From Streptomyces radicis (GTDB taxonomy: Bacteria > Actinomycetota > Actinomycetes > Streptomycetales > Streptomycetaceae), in assembly GCF_003626575.1 (NCBI RefSeq), contig NZ_RBDY01000013.1:122584-186583 (forward strand): a DNA stretch of 64,000 nt, read 5' to 3'. The notes under the pieces are model-generated. The model searched no databases. It was not told the origin of the DNA and worked only from the letters and a program-made list of their open reading frames with translations. Below are positions 33,764 to 43,900 of the stretch, piece after piece (the first letter of the stretch is position 1; every line of letters starts with the position of its first letter). A program made the translations under genes and the position numbers.

Positions 33764-36700
33764 CTACGCCGGGTGGCGGGGGCCCTGGCCGGGGGGTGGG
33801 TCGAGGATGGTCTGGTAAGGGGTGCCGGTCACGCGGGCTTCGGCCATGCGGTCGTAGATGTCGAGGATCAGGTCCTTGGTGCGGTAGGTGCCGTGGGTGG
33901 CCTCGTCTTCCCGCTTGACGATGGGGAACGTCTCCATGACGTGTTCGACTTCGTCGCGGTCCAGGCCGTAGAGGTGGAAGAAAGCGGCGTCCAGTTCGGC
34001 ACGGAGGAGTTCGCGGCGGGGTTCGTGCCAGCGGAACGGGGGGCCGTCGTCGCCGAGGTCGCAGGCGTAGTCAGCCATGTCGTGTGAGGTGTAGGCGAGT
34101 TCCGCAACCCGAAGCATGATCCAGTCGTCGGCCACGTGTAGGACGCCCAGCTCGGCGGGTTGCGGGACGGGGAGCTGGTACAAGTAGCCGTACGTGAGGT
34201 GAGTGCCGGCGATCTTCTGCCGAATCGCGTAGTCGAAGGCGAATGAACTGAGGCATGTTTGCAGCAACGCGGCGGCGGTGGCGTCCTCGGGAAACAGCAG
34301 CGGGTAGGTGTGGCCGACGCCGTAGGGCGGCAGCGCTGTGAGCATGGTGGTGCGGGTGTCCGTGCCACGGGCGATGTCCCGCCAGCCCATCAACCAGCCT
34401 CGGTACCACTCCCGCTCAGCCAACCGCGAAGCCACCCCAGACTCCTTGACCGGATTACCCTTCCTGTCCCGCTTCCCCGTCTCCACGTCGAACTCCGGCA
34501 CCCAGTACCGCGGCATCGGCACAAACCCCGGATCATCATGCTGCTCCGCCGTAACTCGAGGCAGGGTCCCCATGTTGGCCTGCGCCTCGGTCTGCCTCTC
34601 GTACGTTCCGAGCCGGTGGTCGTAGTGGTGCAGCATCTTCGCCTCGTACAGCGGCAGGTACCGCTTGCCGTCCCGCTCGAAGACGTTGCCGTTGAGAGTC
34701 CAGCCCTCGACCGCCAACTGCTCCTGTGTGCGGAACAGGTGGGAGTCGTTCGACATGTCGAACATCCTCATGAACGACAGCCCCCAGGGGTTGCCCTCAG
34801 GGTCCCCCTCCCGGATGAGCACCGGCACCCGGCGATAGATCCCCAGCGTGATCTCCGCATCCCGCCGCGACCGGAACACCGGCAAGGTGCCCGTGTTGGG
34901 GTTGACGAGCAGGATCTCCTCCGGCGGCATCGAGAAGCGGCGGCTCGGCAGGTCCTCCATGTACCGCGTGCCGAAGGCGAACGACGCCTCCCGTACCCGC
35001 TCCTCGCGGCCCGCCACCGTCAGGAGACAGAAGCGGACCGAGTGGTGCACGGCCCGGCTCAGCAGGAACGCCTCGTTCTCGAAGTCCAGGAAGGACGCGA
35101 GCCGCGCGCTGCGCACCAGGTCCGAGAAGAACGGCGCCGTCGTCGCGTCCGTCGCGATGCCCGTCGGCAACACCAGGCCGAAGCGGCCGTGCGAGGCGAT
35201 CCCGAGGGACGCCGTCTCGGCGAACACCGCGTAAGTGTTCACGTCACCGCGGCCCGCGAGCGGGAAGCGGCCGGAGTCGCGCAGCAGGTGGCTCACGCCT
35301 TCCGCCTGACGCTTGGCGGCGACGAAGTCCTTGAGCAGTGCGCGCTCCGCGGGCTCCTCGCTCGTCGCCAGCGCCCTGATCAGCCGCTCGCGGGCCGCCT
35401 TGTTGGCCGCCGTCGCGATCTTCTCGCTGCGCGTGGCGAAGAACTCCTGCTCCTGGAGCTTGACCCGTTCCCACGGCGGATTCCCCAGCACGCAGCTGAA
35501 GCCCCCACCCCACCCGGTCCGCTCATCCACCCCCACGGCCGAGCTGGCGTCCGGGTCGTCCGGCACCGAGAACACGTCGGGAAACTCCAGGTGCCAGTGG
35601 AAGAACCGGTACGCGTTCCGCAGCTCGGCGACCTTCTCCCGCGTGCCCTCCGGCAGCTTCTTCCAGCCGCCCTCCCGCAGGCCGAGCAGCCCCTCCAGCG
35701 TCAGTGCCGGCGGACGCGCCTCCTCCGTCTTCTCCCAGACGAACGCCGCGCACCACGCGTCCGCGAGGTCCCGCTCCCGCACGTACTCCGAGTCGGGGCC
35801 CTCCATCAGCTCCGCGTAGGCGTCCCGCTGCTTGTGGACGTACTCCAGCTTGTCGTTCCGCGCCGTCGTGATCCCCGCCGCGGCCTTCCCCAGCTTCACG
35901 TTCGATGCCGCCAGCGCCGTCGTCGCCCCGAACAGCTCGCCCTGGTGGACGCCCGCCAACCGAGCCTTCCACGCCTCCCGTTCCGCCTGGTTGCGCTTCC
36001 TGAGCCCGGTCACCCACTTCTTCTCGTCGCCCTCGATCGGCTTGAAGGCGTCGTCCGGCAGCCCCTCCGCCAGGAGTTTCGGCGTCGCGCCGACCAGGCC
36101 GTTGCCGTGCTTGATGTGCGAGTCGAGGAAGCTGAGCGGCTTGCCCGGCTCAAGGGACTCGATCCACAGCGAAACCTTGGCCAGCTCCACCGCCATGGGG
36201 TTGAGGTCCGCCCCGTAGACGCACCGGCTGATCACGTCCCGCAACGCTGTCCGCGTCGCCTCCGCGCTCGGTTCCGGCGAGTCCGTACGGACGGCCGCCA
36301 GCCGCTTGGCGATACGACGGGCCGCCGCCACCAGGAAGTGCCCGGAACCACAGGCCGGGTCGCAGACCGTCAGCCGCAGCAGCGCCGCCTCCTGCTCCTC
36401 CCGCGTCGCGCCCGACTTGACCGCGTCATCTATCACCGGGTCGAGCGCCGAGTCGAGCAGACAGTCGATCAGTGACGACGGCGTGTAGTACGAACCCGTC
36501 GTCTTGCGTTCGTTGCCCGCGAGCGTGCGCAGCTCGAAGGTGTTCGCCACCGGGTTGAAGCGGGGAACCAGCTCCAGCAGGGACTCGTAGATCGAGCCCA
36601 GTTCCTCCGCGCCCAAGTGGCGGTAGTCCACACGGCGTGGACGGTTCAGCTTCGGGTCGATCACGACCGACAGGGCCTTCACCGCCGTGTACAGCGCCTC

Positions 36701-37894
36701 GTTCGGCAGCTCCAAGTCGTCCAGGACCGCGTCCGCCTCCGCGCGCTCGAACAGACCCCCCAGACCGGGCAAGCCCAGCTCAGGCCGGCCGCCCTCCTGG
36801 CCAAGACCCTCCAGCACCAGGCGCAGCGCGTGCCACTGGTCGCCGTGCGGGCCGCCCGTGCGACGCGTGGCCGTGCGGCGCAGACGGGCCGTGGAGAAGT
36901 ACTTCTCGTAGCGCTCGCGGGCCTCGGCCGGGGCGTCGTCCGGGATCAGCAGGCCGCGGTCCTCCGCCACGAACAGGAACAGCAGCCGGTACACCAGGTG
37001 CAGCAGCGCCGGGTGCATGGCCCGGACCGTCACCTCGGACTCGTCCAACTTCCGGCGGAACTCCGCGTTGTCCCGGTGCTGGATGAAGCCACTGCCCAGC
37101 GTCACCAGGGCCTTCTCCACGCCCAGGCGGAGCTGCTCCATGGCCCGGGTGCCGCTGGCGATCGCCTCGGTGCGCCACTTCTCCAGCCAGCAGGCGGCCA
37201 CCCCGCTCTCGCCCCGCGGTTCGAAGCGGGAGCGGTGCGTCAGGCGCCAGAGCAGCAGGAAGTCCGCGAAGCGGTCGCCCTCGAAGATCGCCTCCACGTC
37301 GAACTCGACGTACGCCGAGCCGACCAGGGACGTCGAGTCCCGGAGCAGGCGCAGCAGGCGGCCGTTGGACAGGACGCCCCACAGGGTGTCCGGGCCGCTG
37401 CGGTTCAGGTACTCCTGGAGCAGGGACTGCGGGGCCGGGCCCGGCAGGGACGGTGTCCTGCGGTCCAACTCGACGTTCCAGCCGGTCAGGTGGACCGGCA
37501 CCGCCTGCCAGACGTGGCTGACCCGGAACCTCTTCTCGCCGTCCGCCGACGGCAGCCCCTCGGCCAGGGCGTCGGGCAGGCGGCCATAGCCCAGCTGTTC
37601 GAACAGCGGCAACAGCCAGCGCTCGACGGTCACGCCGACCGCCGGGATGCCCGTGGTGTCGAGGGCGCCGTCCTTGCCGAGCGCCTCCTGGTAGGCCGTC
37701 CACACGCCCTTCAGGTACGCCCAGGAACGCTCAGCCGCGTCCCGGACGGTGTCGTTGACCGCGAACAGGCCGTAGTCCTTGGGGTGGGCGCCCGGCACGT
37801 CCTTGCCGTCGCGGACGCGGGTCAGCATGTCTGGCGGGAGGAGGCCGCCCACAGTGAGGACGGAGTCGGTGACGATGGTCTTCGCGAGGCTCAT
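33764..37894 (-). CDS. Large N6-adenine DNA methyltransferase (Eco57I/DrmMI-like)
   Basis: This 1376-residue methyltransferase has the AdoMet motif I TVCDPACGSGHFLVA near residue 512 and the catalytic motif IV GNPPWERVKL near residue 801, an unusually long gap of about 290 residues. An N-terminal region of about 480 residues and a C-terminal target-recognition-like region flank the core. NPPW marks N6-adenine chemistry. Size and position, coupled (TGATG) to a SNF2 helicase, match the methylase of DISARM class 1 and the BREX/PglX group. It would mark host DNA as self. It has no restriction domain of its own that I can see. Confidence 0.88.
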   Translation of the reverse strand: MSLAKTIVTDSVLTVGGLLPPDMLTRVRDGKDVPGAHPKDYGLFAVNDTVRDAAERSWAYLKGVWTAYQEALGKDGALDTTGIPAVGVTVERWLLPLFEQLGYGRLPDALAEGLPSADGEKRFRVSHVWQAVPVHLTGWNVELDRRTPSLPGPAPQSLLQEYLNRSGPDTLWGVLSNGRLLRLLRDSTSLVGSAYVEFDVEAIFEGDRFADFLLLWRLTHRSRFEPRGESGVAACWLEKWRTEAIASGTRAMEQLRLGVEKALVTLGSGFIQHRDNAEFRRKLDESEVTVRAMHPALLHLVYRLLFLFVAEDRGLLIPDDAPAEARERYEKYFSTARLRRTATRRTGGPHGDQWHALRLVLEGLGQEGGRPELGLPGLGGLFERAEADAVLDDLELPNEALYTAVKALSVVIDPKLNRPRRVDYRHLGAEELGSIYESLLELVPRFNPVANTFELRTLAGNERKTTGSYYTPSSLIDCLLDSALDPVIDDAVKSGATREEQEAALLRLTVCDPACGSGHFLVAAARRIAKRLAAVRTDSPEPSAEATRTALRDVISRCVYGADLNPMAVELAKVSLWIESLEPGKPLSFLDSHIKHGNGLVGATPKLLAEGLPDDAFKPIEGDEKKWVTGLRKRNQAEREAWKARLAGVHQGELFGATTALAASNVKLGKAAAGITTARNDKLEYVHKQRDAYAELMEGPDSEYVRERDLADAWCAAFVWEKTEEARPPALTLEGLLGLREGGWKKLPEGTREKVAELRNAYRFFHWHLEFPDVFSVPDDPDASSAVGVDERTGWGGGFSCVLGNPPWERVKLQEQEFFATRSEKIATAANKAARERLIRALATSEEPAERALLKDFVAAKRQAEGVSHLLRDSGRFPLAGRGDVNTYAVFAETASLGIASHGRFGLVLPTGIATDATTAPFFSDLVRSARLASFLDFENEAFLLSRAVHHSVRFCLLTVAGREERVREASFAFGTRYMEDLPSRRFSMPPEEILLVNPNTGTLPVFRSRRDAEITLGIYRRVPVLIREGDPEGNPWGLSFMRMFDMSNDSHLFRTQEQLAVEGWTLNGNVFERDGKRYLPLYEAKMLHHYDHRLGTYERQTEAQANMGTLPRVTAEQHDDPGFVPMPRYWVPEFDVETGKRDRKGNPVKESGVASRLAEREWYRGWLMGWRDIARGTDTRTTMLTALPPYGVGHTYPLLFPEDATAAALLQTCLSSFAFDYAIRQKIAGTHLTYGYLYQLPVPQPAELGVLHVADDWIMLRVAELAYTSHDMADYACDLGDDGPPFRWHEPRRELLRAELDAAFFHLYGLDRDEVEHVMETFPIVKREDEATHGTYRTKDLILDIYDRMAEARVTGTPYQTILDPPPGQGPRHPA

Positions 37895-40800
37895 CAGCGG
37901 GCTTCCCCGTTCGTGGTCGCGGCGTCCGCGGCCGTCGTGTGCGTGCCGTCGAGGACGGGGACCGGCAGGTAGTGGTACACGCCGAGCACGTCCGGGCGGC
38001 CCTGGACGTCCACGCGCAGCCCCCGGCGGGCCGGGCCGGTCGCGCCGCGTACGTCGCGGAAAGCGCCGCGCACCCGGCGGTGCGCGTCGAGGAGGCGGGC
38101 CGCGAGGTCCTCGCCGCGCTCCTCAAGGACGGGCATCAGGGACTCCAGGGAGGCGAGGGTGCCCTCGACGCGTTCCTGGGCGAAGGCGCGGTCGGTGTTC
38201 TGCGCCGCCCGGGCCTCCAGCAGCGCGATCGCCTCGTCCTCCGGGAGCCAGTCGGGGCTGGCCGCCGAGCCCCGGAACGCCAAGAGGCGGGCGTCCTCGG
38301 CCAGTTGCTGCCGCAGTACGCCGTCACGGCCTGGTAGCGACAGCTGGAAGCGGTAGCGGATCAGGAGGAGCGTGGTGCGCCTGGCCACGGCCGTCGTACG
38401 GACCACTCCGCAGCGGCGGGCGGGGCGCTGCCACTGCGGCATCCGGTCGTCCAGCGCCGTGTCGAGCACGAAGCGGGCCGCCGCCGCCACCACCGGGTCG
38501 GTGCGGGTCAGGGCCACCTCGCCACGCGGGGCGGTCGGGGTGGCGTGGAAGGCGACCGGGCGGGGGTGGCGCGGGCCGAGTAGCGTGGCGAAGGCGTCCC
38601 GCAGCGGTGCGGGCAGGGCCTCGGAATCCAGCGTGAAGCCGTCCGGTTCGCCGCGCAGGGGGCCCGCGACGCCGCGCAGGGCAGTGAGCGCGTGGCGGGT
38701 GAAGCGGCGTACCTCCTCGCCGGTGCCGAGCGAGGCCCGGACCTCGGCGACTTCCTGGGCCACCTCCTCTCGCTTCACCGCGTGCTGCGCGTACCGGGAG
38801 CGCGAGGCCTTCTCGCGCTCGGCGGCGCTCTGCCAGGCCTGGTGCAGCTCGGCCGTCTGCCGGCCGACCTCCGACTCCACCGCGAACAGCGTCTCCTGCT
38901 CGTACTCCGGGCGCTCACCGCGCAGGATCAGGCCCTCCAGGACCGCCTGCATCACGTTCTCGGACGAGTCCGGCACCGGCACCGAGATGCCGGTGGCCTT
39001 GCGGATGCGGGCGTGCTTGCGCAGCAGGACGTCCAGGACGATGCCGTCGATCGCGTTGTCCGCGCCGTAGAGGGTGACCGCCTTGACGACGTCCCGGCGC
39101 TGGCCGAAGCGGTCGACGCGGCCCTCGCGCTGCTCGTGGCGAGTCGGGTTCCAGGCGAGGTCGTAGTGGATGACCGCGTCGAAGCTCTCCTGAAGGTTCA
39201 CGCCCTCGGAGAGGCAGTCGGTGGCGACCAGGACCCGGCGCTCCGGGGGCGCCTCGCCGTCCTCGCCCTCCTCGGTGAGCTCGGCGATGCGGGCGACGCG
39301 CTGGTCGGGGGAGAGCTCGCCGGTGACCGCCTCGACGGCGTACGCCTTCGTCTTGCGGTTCTTGTTGAGGGCCTTGTCCAGGTGGTCCTTGACGTACTCG
39401 GCGGTGGAGATGAAGCGGCAGAAGACGATCGAGTTGTAGCCCTCCTCCAGCAGCTCCTTCACCGTGTCGATCAGCTGCTTCAGTTTGCGGTCCTTGGCGG
39501 GTCCGGCGAGTTCCTTCGCGGCCTGAGCCATGGCCAGCAGTCGGGCCTTGCCCTCGTCGTCCAGCGTCTCCGCCTCCGGGTCGGTGGCGCCGGGGGCGAG
39601 CAGCGCGCCCGGTACGGCGTCCGCGGACTCCGCCGACTCGTCGTCCGCCGGGTCGGTAACGGTACGGCTGCCGATCGCGTCGGCCTCGGTCACCGAGTCG
39701 GCGTCCTGCACGCCGGCCCGTGTGTGGAGGGTTTTGCGGACGGCCGCGGGCGAGGAGCCCAGGGCACGCAGCAGGGCGAGCGCCGACCACCAGCGGATGC
39801 GCTGCTGGAGGGCGCCGTCGGCGCTGCGGATGGTCTCGCGGGCGTAGGCGATGACCTCGTTCAGGAGCTGCCGGTAGTCGGGGTGCAGGGTGTAGTCGAC
39901 CTCGGCCGAGAGCCGGTCGCTCGGGAAGTTCGCGTCGTCACGGAAGTCGTCCCGGATGTCGGCGCGGCGGCGCTGAACGAAGTGCCGGGCGAGCAGGTCG
40001 CGGCCCGCCTGCCGGTCGAGGCTGATCGACTCCAGCCGCGTATCCAGCAGACCCAGCAGGTTCCGGAACGGCTCCTCCTTGCCGCTGTGCGGGGTCGCCG
40101 TCACCAGCAGCAGATGGCGGTCCGGGGCGTCGGCGAGGGCGCGCAGCAGGGCGTAACGCTGCTGGCGCTGCTGCCTGGCGCCGCCATTGCCCGAGTCCGC
40201 GACGCAGGTGTGCGCCTCGTCAACGATCACCAGGTCGGGGCAGTTCCTGATGAAATCGTCCCGGTGGCGGGGGGACTTGATGAAGTCGGTGGAGACGATG
40301 TAGTTGCGGTCCGGGCGGAACACCGACTGCCCGTACAGGCGGCTGCGCTCCAGGCGGCCGATCGTGGAGGCCAGCACCAGCTCGGCGTCGATGCCGAACT
40401 TGCCGCACAGTTCGGCCCGCCACTGCTCGGCCAGCGCCGGGCTGCACAGCACCACCAGGCCGCGGGCGTCGCCCTGGGCGAGCAACTCGGTCGCGATCAG
40501 GCCGGATTCGACCGTTTTGCCGATGCCGACGTCGTCGGCGATCAGCAGTCGTACGGTCTCCTGGCGCAGCGCCATCAGCAGCGGCACCAGCTGGTACGGG
40601 CGCGGCTCCACCGAGACCCCGGCGAGCGAGCGGAACGGGCCCGCGCTGGAGCGGAACCCGATCCGCAGGGCGCTGCGCAGCAGGCCGGCCGCGCCCTGGT
40701 CGCCCAGGTCCGACGGGCTCGGCGGGGCGAAACGGGCGTGCTCGACCGGCTCCAGGGCGGTCAGTACCCCGGCGATGTCGTCGTCCGTGCCGCCCAGCGG

Positions 40801-40932
40801 GCGCAGCACCAGCAGCTCTGACGTCGAGTCGGGCAGCACGACCCATTCCCGGCCGCGCGCGTGCACGAGCGAGCCGACCGCGAATTCCCGGCTGCCGTCC
40901 CGGGCGGGCGCGGTGGTGGTGGGCGGCGTCAT
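37894..40932 (-). CDS. SNF2-family helicase (DrmD-like)
   Basis: This 1012-residue SNF2-type translocase has an N-terminal head, then Walker A DDVGIGKTVESGL near residue 137, the DEAH box VIVDEAHTC near 236, motif III LVTATPHSG, and helicase C with NSIVFCRFISTAEYV and the arginine-finger motif REGRVDRFGQ near 605. Long helical regions sit at the C-terminus. DISARM class 1 has the same pairing of a SNF2 helicase (DrmD) with an adenine methylase. The gene overlaps the methylase start by one base (TGATG) and begins 42 bp after the giant helicase. It probably moves along or remodels DNA during self/non-self checking. Confidence 0.88.
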   Translation of the reverse strand: MTPPTTTAPARDGSREFAVGSLVHARGREWVVLPDSTSELLVLRPLGGTDDDIAGVLTALEPVEHARFAPPSPSDLGDQGAAGLLRSALRIGFRSSAGPFRSLAGVSVEPRPYQLVPLLMALRQETVRLLIADDVGIGKTVESGLIATELLAQGDARGLVVLCSPALAEQWRAELCGKFGIDAELVLASTIGRLERSRLYGQSVFRPDRNYIVSTDFIKSPRHRDDFIRNCPDLVIVDEAHTCVADSGNGGARQQRQQRYALLRALADAPDRHLLLVTATPHSGKEEPFRNLLGLLDTRLESISLDRQAGRDLLARHFVQRRRADIRDDFRDDANFPSDRLSAEVDYTLHPDYRQLLNEVIAYARETIRSADGALQQRIRWWSALALLRALGSSPAAVRKTLHTRAGVQDADSVTEADAIGSRTVTDPADDESAESADAVPGALLAPGATDPEAETLDDEGKARLLAMAQAAKELAGPAKDRKLKQLIDTVKELLEEGYNSIVFCRFISTAEYVKDHLDKALNKNRKTKAYAVEAVTGELSPDQRVARIAELTEEGEDGEAPPERRVLVATDCLSEGVNLQESFDAVIHYDLAWNPTRHEQREGRVDRFGQRRDVVKAVTLYGADNAIDGIVLDVLLRKHARIRKATGISVPVPDSSENVMQAVLEGLILRGERPEYEQETLFAVESEVGRQTAELHQAWQSAAEREKASRSRYAQHAVKREEVAQEVAEVRASLGTGEEVRRFTRHALTALRGVAGPLRGEPDGFTLDSEALPAPLRDAFATLLGPRHPRPVAFHATPTAPRGEVALTRTDPVVAAAARFVLDTALDDRMPQWQRPARRCGVVRTTAVARRTTLLLIRYRFQLSLPGRDGVLRQQLAEDARLLAFRGSAASPDWLPEDEAIALLEARAAQNTDRAFAQERVEGTLASLESLMPVLEERGEDLAARLLDAHRRVRGAFRDVRGATGPARRGLRVDVQGRPDVLGVYHYLPVPVLDGTHTTAADAATTNGEAR

Positions 40933-40974
40933 CGGCGGGCCTCTCAGGAGAAACGTATGTGAAGGGGGATGGGG

Positions 40975-43900
40975 TCAGTCGTCGCTGACGCCGAACACCG
41001 AACGGTACCTGCGGGTGATCCCGGACCAGTCGTCGTCGTGGCGGAAGCGGATGACCTCCCACCCGTCGTCGTACAACCGCTCCTGCGCGTCCTCGTCGCG
41101 CTGAGCCTGTACCTCGGAATCGTGGTGCGGGCCGTCGATGAAGACGGCGACCGGGCCCACCTTCGTCCGGTACACGAAGTCGGGGCGGGAGAGCGCGCTG
41201 GAGACGAAGAACTGCTGCTGGTCGGGCAGCCGCAGGCCGTTGCGGGCGAGGAACGCCACGAACTTCTGTTCCAGCGTGCTGTCGGCGCCGTCCAGGAGCG
41301 CCTGGGCGTGCTCATCGCGGGAAACCCCTGGGACGGTGTCGGTCACCTTGGCCCCGGCAAAGCGCAGCAGCAGGTCCCGCACCAGCTTGCGGTCGATGAC
41401 CTGGTGGTGGCGCTGGTTGCCGAACGACAGCAGGCAGTCGTAGCAGCCCATCTCGCAGGCGGGGCCGCCCTCCCGTCCGCCTTTGTCGCTGCCGTCCCTG
41501 CGGAAGTGGGCGATCTCCAGGGCGCGGGCCGCCGCCCGGCGCAGGGCGTCCGGCTCGGCCTGGAGCCGGCGCAGCACGCCGGCGCCGCCCTCAGCGCTCT
41601 CGATGAAGAGGATGCGGTCGCGCGGGCCGTCGTAGGGCGGCAGCTGCTCGGTGTCCAGCTCGCCGTCCTCCAGCTGGAACTCGGCTTCGATGCCCCGCTC
41701 CAGCGCGTACTGGAGCGTTACCGCCACGTCTGGCGCCACCTTCTCCGCGAGCTGCAGCACCAGGATGTTCCGCGTGTCCTGGACGTACGGGATCACCGGG
41801 ACCTTGCGCTCCGCCTTCTCCGCGCTGTCCAGGCCTTCCTGCTCGTCGGTGGTCAGCGTGCCCGGCTTGTCCTTGTCCTTCTTGGCGTCCAGCCACTTGC
41901 CCTCGACCGGGTCCAGCCAGAAACCGGAGCGCTGCCTGCTGCGACGGTAGCCGAGATTGGTGAGGCGGACCGTCGCGCTGTCGCCGTAGGTCAGCTCGAC
42001 GAGCGGGGCGCCGTCGGCGTCGCGGGCGGCGGCGTTCAGCGAACCGTCGCGGTCGCCGTGCTTGTTGAACTTGTACGACACCTCGACCACGTAACCCGTG
42101 CGCTGCCGCTCCTCCTCGTCCGAGGAGATCCGGTCCCGTCGCTTGGTGAAGACCGTCCGCAGCTGGAGGAGGTTGTAGCGGGCCTCGGTCAGCTCGGTGT
42201 CACAGAAGTCGCACCTGTTCTCCAGCTGCTCGCCGATGTGCAGATAGCCGCAGTGCTCGCACACCTTGGCCTCCTCGGTCTGCAGATCACCGGAGGCGCT
42301 GGTGGCCAGCTGGACGCGGTCCACCTGGAAGCGGCTGCCCTCGTGGTAGATGAAGGCACCCGGGCCGAACTCGCGGATCGCAATGAAGCGGGAGCGCTGG
42401 AGGTAATCGCCGTCCCGGCCGCGTGCGGCCCGGCCCGTGCCGGCAATGAACGCGGCGAGCGGCAGCCGGGGGAAGGAGTAGCCCGGCAGGAAGCCCTCGG
42501 AGGCGAGGTAGCGGTACGGGGTGAAGTCCGACAGCGGGCTGTTGCCTCCGGTGTCCTCGTTCTTCAGCAGCTTCAGCTGGGTCTCCGCCTGGTGGCGGCG
42601 GCGCTCAGCCTGCGCCGAGGCGTCCTTGCCCAGGGTGTTGTCGAGGATCCGCCGGTGCTGGATGTCCCGCTCCTTCAGCGCCTTGCGGAACAGCTCCTCC
42701 CACCGGCCGAGCGCCTTCTTGAAACGTCCCGGCGCCATCTCAACGGTCCGCTCCAGCCACCGCTCGTCCCACCAGGAGGTACTGGAGAGGCGGTCCATCG
42801 ACTCCTTGAGCACCGCGGTGGCCCGACGCAGGGCGCGCCGCTGGGCGGCGGGGTCCTGGATCTGCTCGACGACATCCGGGAACAGCCGCAGCGACGGCGC
42901 GTCGCCGGCGGCGTCCAGGATGTGCGGGATGCGCTTGCCCAACTCCAGCCCCGTCTCGGCGAGCCATATGGCGTGGATGTGCGAGCGGACCAGGTCTTCG
43001 TTGGCGAGATCCAGCCGGGGCGGGGCGACCGCGCCCGCCACCATCAGGTTCGAGCGGCGGAAGTAGTACTGGTCGTGGCTGTTGCCGGTGGCGCAGTACG
43101 TCGTGACCAGCGCGGGCTGGCCGGACCGGCCGGCGCGTCCGCTGCGCTGCGCGTAGTTGGCGGGAGTCGGCGGGACGTTGCGCATCCCGACCGCGTTCAG
43201 GCTGGCGATGTCGACGCCCAGCTCCATGGTGGGCGAGCAGTACAGCACGGGCAACTTCTTGCCCTTGCGGAAGTCCTCCTCGCGCTCCTCGCGGATCTCC
43301 GTGGGCACCTGCGCGGTGTGCTCGCGGGCGACCAGGCCGGCGAGGGTCGAGGCGACCTCCTTGTAGAGGTTCTTGAAGAACGGGTTCACCCGGGGGCCGC
43401 GGCCGTCGCCGTAGGTGCGGCGCAGCCGGTCGACGGCGCCGAATTCGTCGTCGCGGGCCGTCCACACCACCGTGGTGTGGTTGATGCGGTAACCAGGCTC
43501 TTCGCCACGCCCGGTGGGCACCTCGGTGAGCAGGCCGGCCTCCGCCAGCACGTGCGCGAGGTCGACGATCACCTCCTGGGCCTCCTTCATGTCCAGCGGC
43601 CTGCCCGCCCCCGGGAACTGTCCCGGCCTGCGCAGGAACCGGCCGAAGCCGCCGCGGGCGGTGATGTTCAGCTCGCTGCGCGACCGGTTCGGACGACCCG
43701 GCCGGACGTACGCCGTACCGGGCGGCGGCGGGGTGCGCTCGGTCTCGGCCAGCCCCCAGGCGTCGTTCAGCAGGTACGACAGCTTGCGCATCTCGTCGAA
43801 GTCGGCCTGCTCGAAGGTGGGGAAGTCCACGGCGCGCACGCGGCGCAGCTCGTCGAAGAGGATGCGGGCGAGCTCCGCGCGCTTGGCCGGGTCGGCGGTG

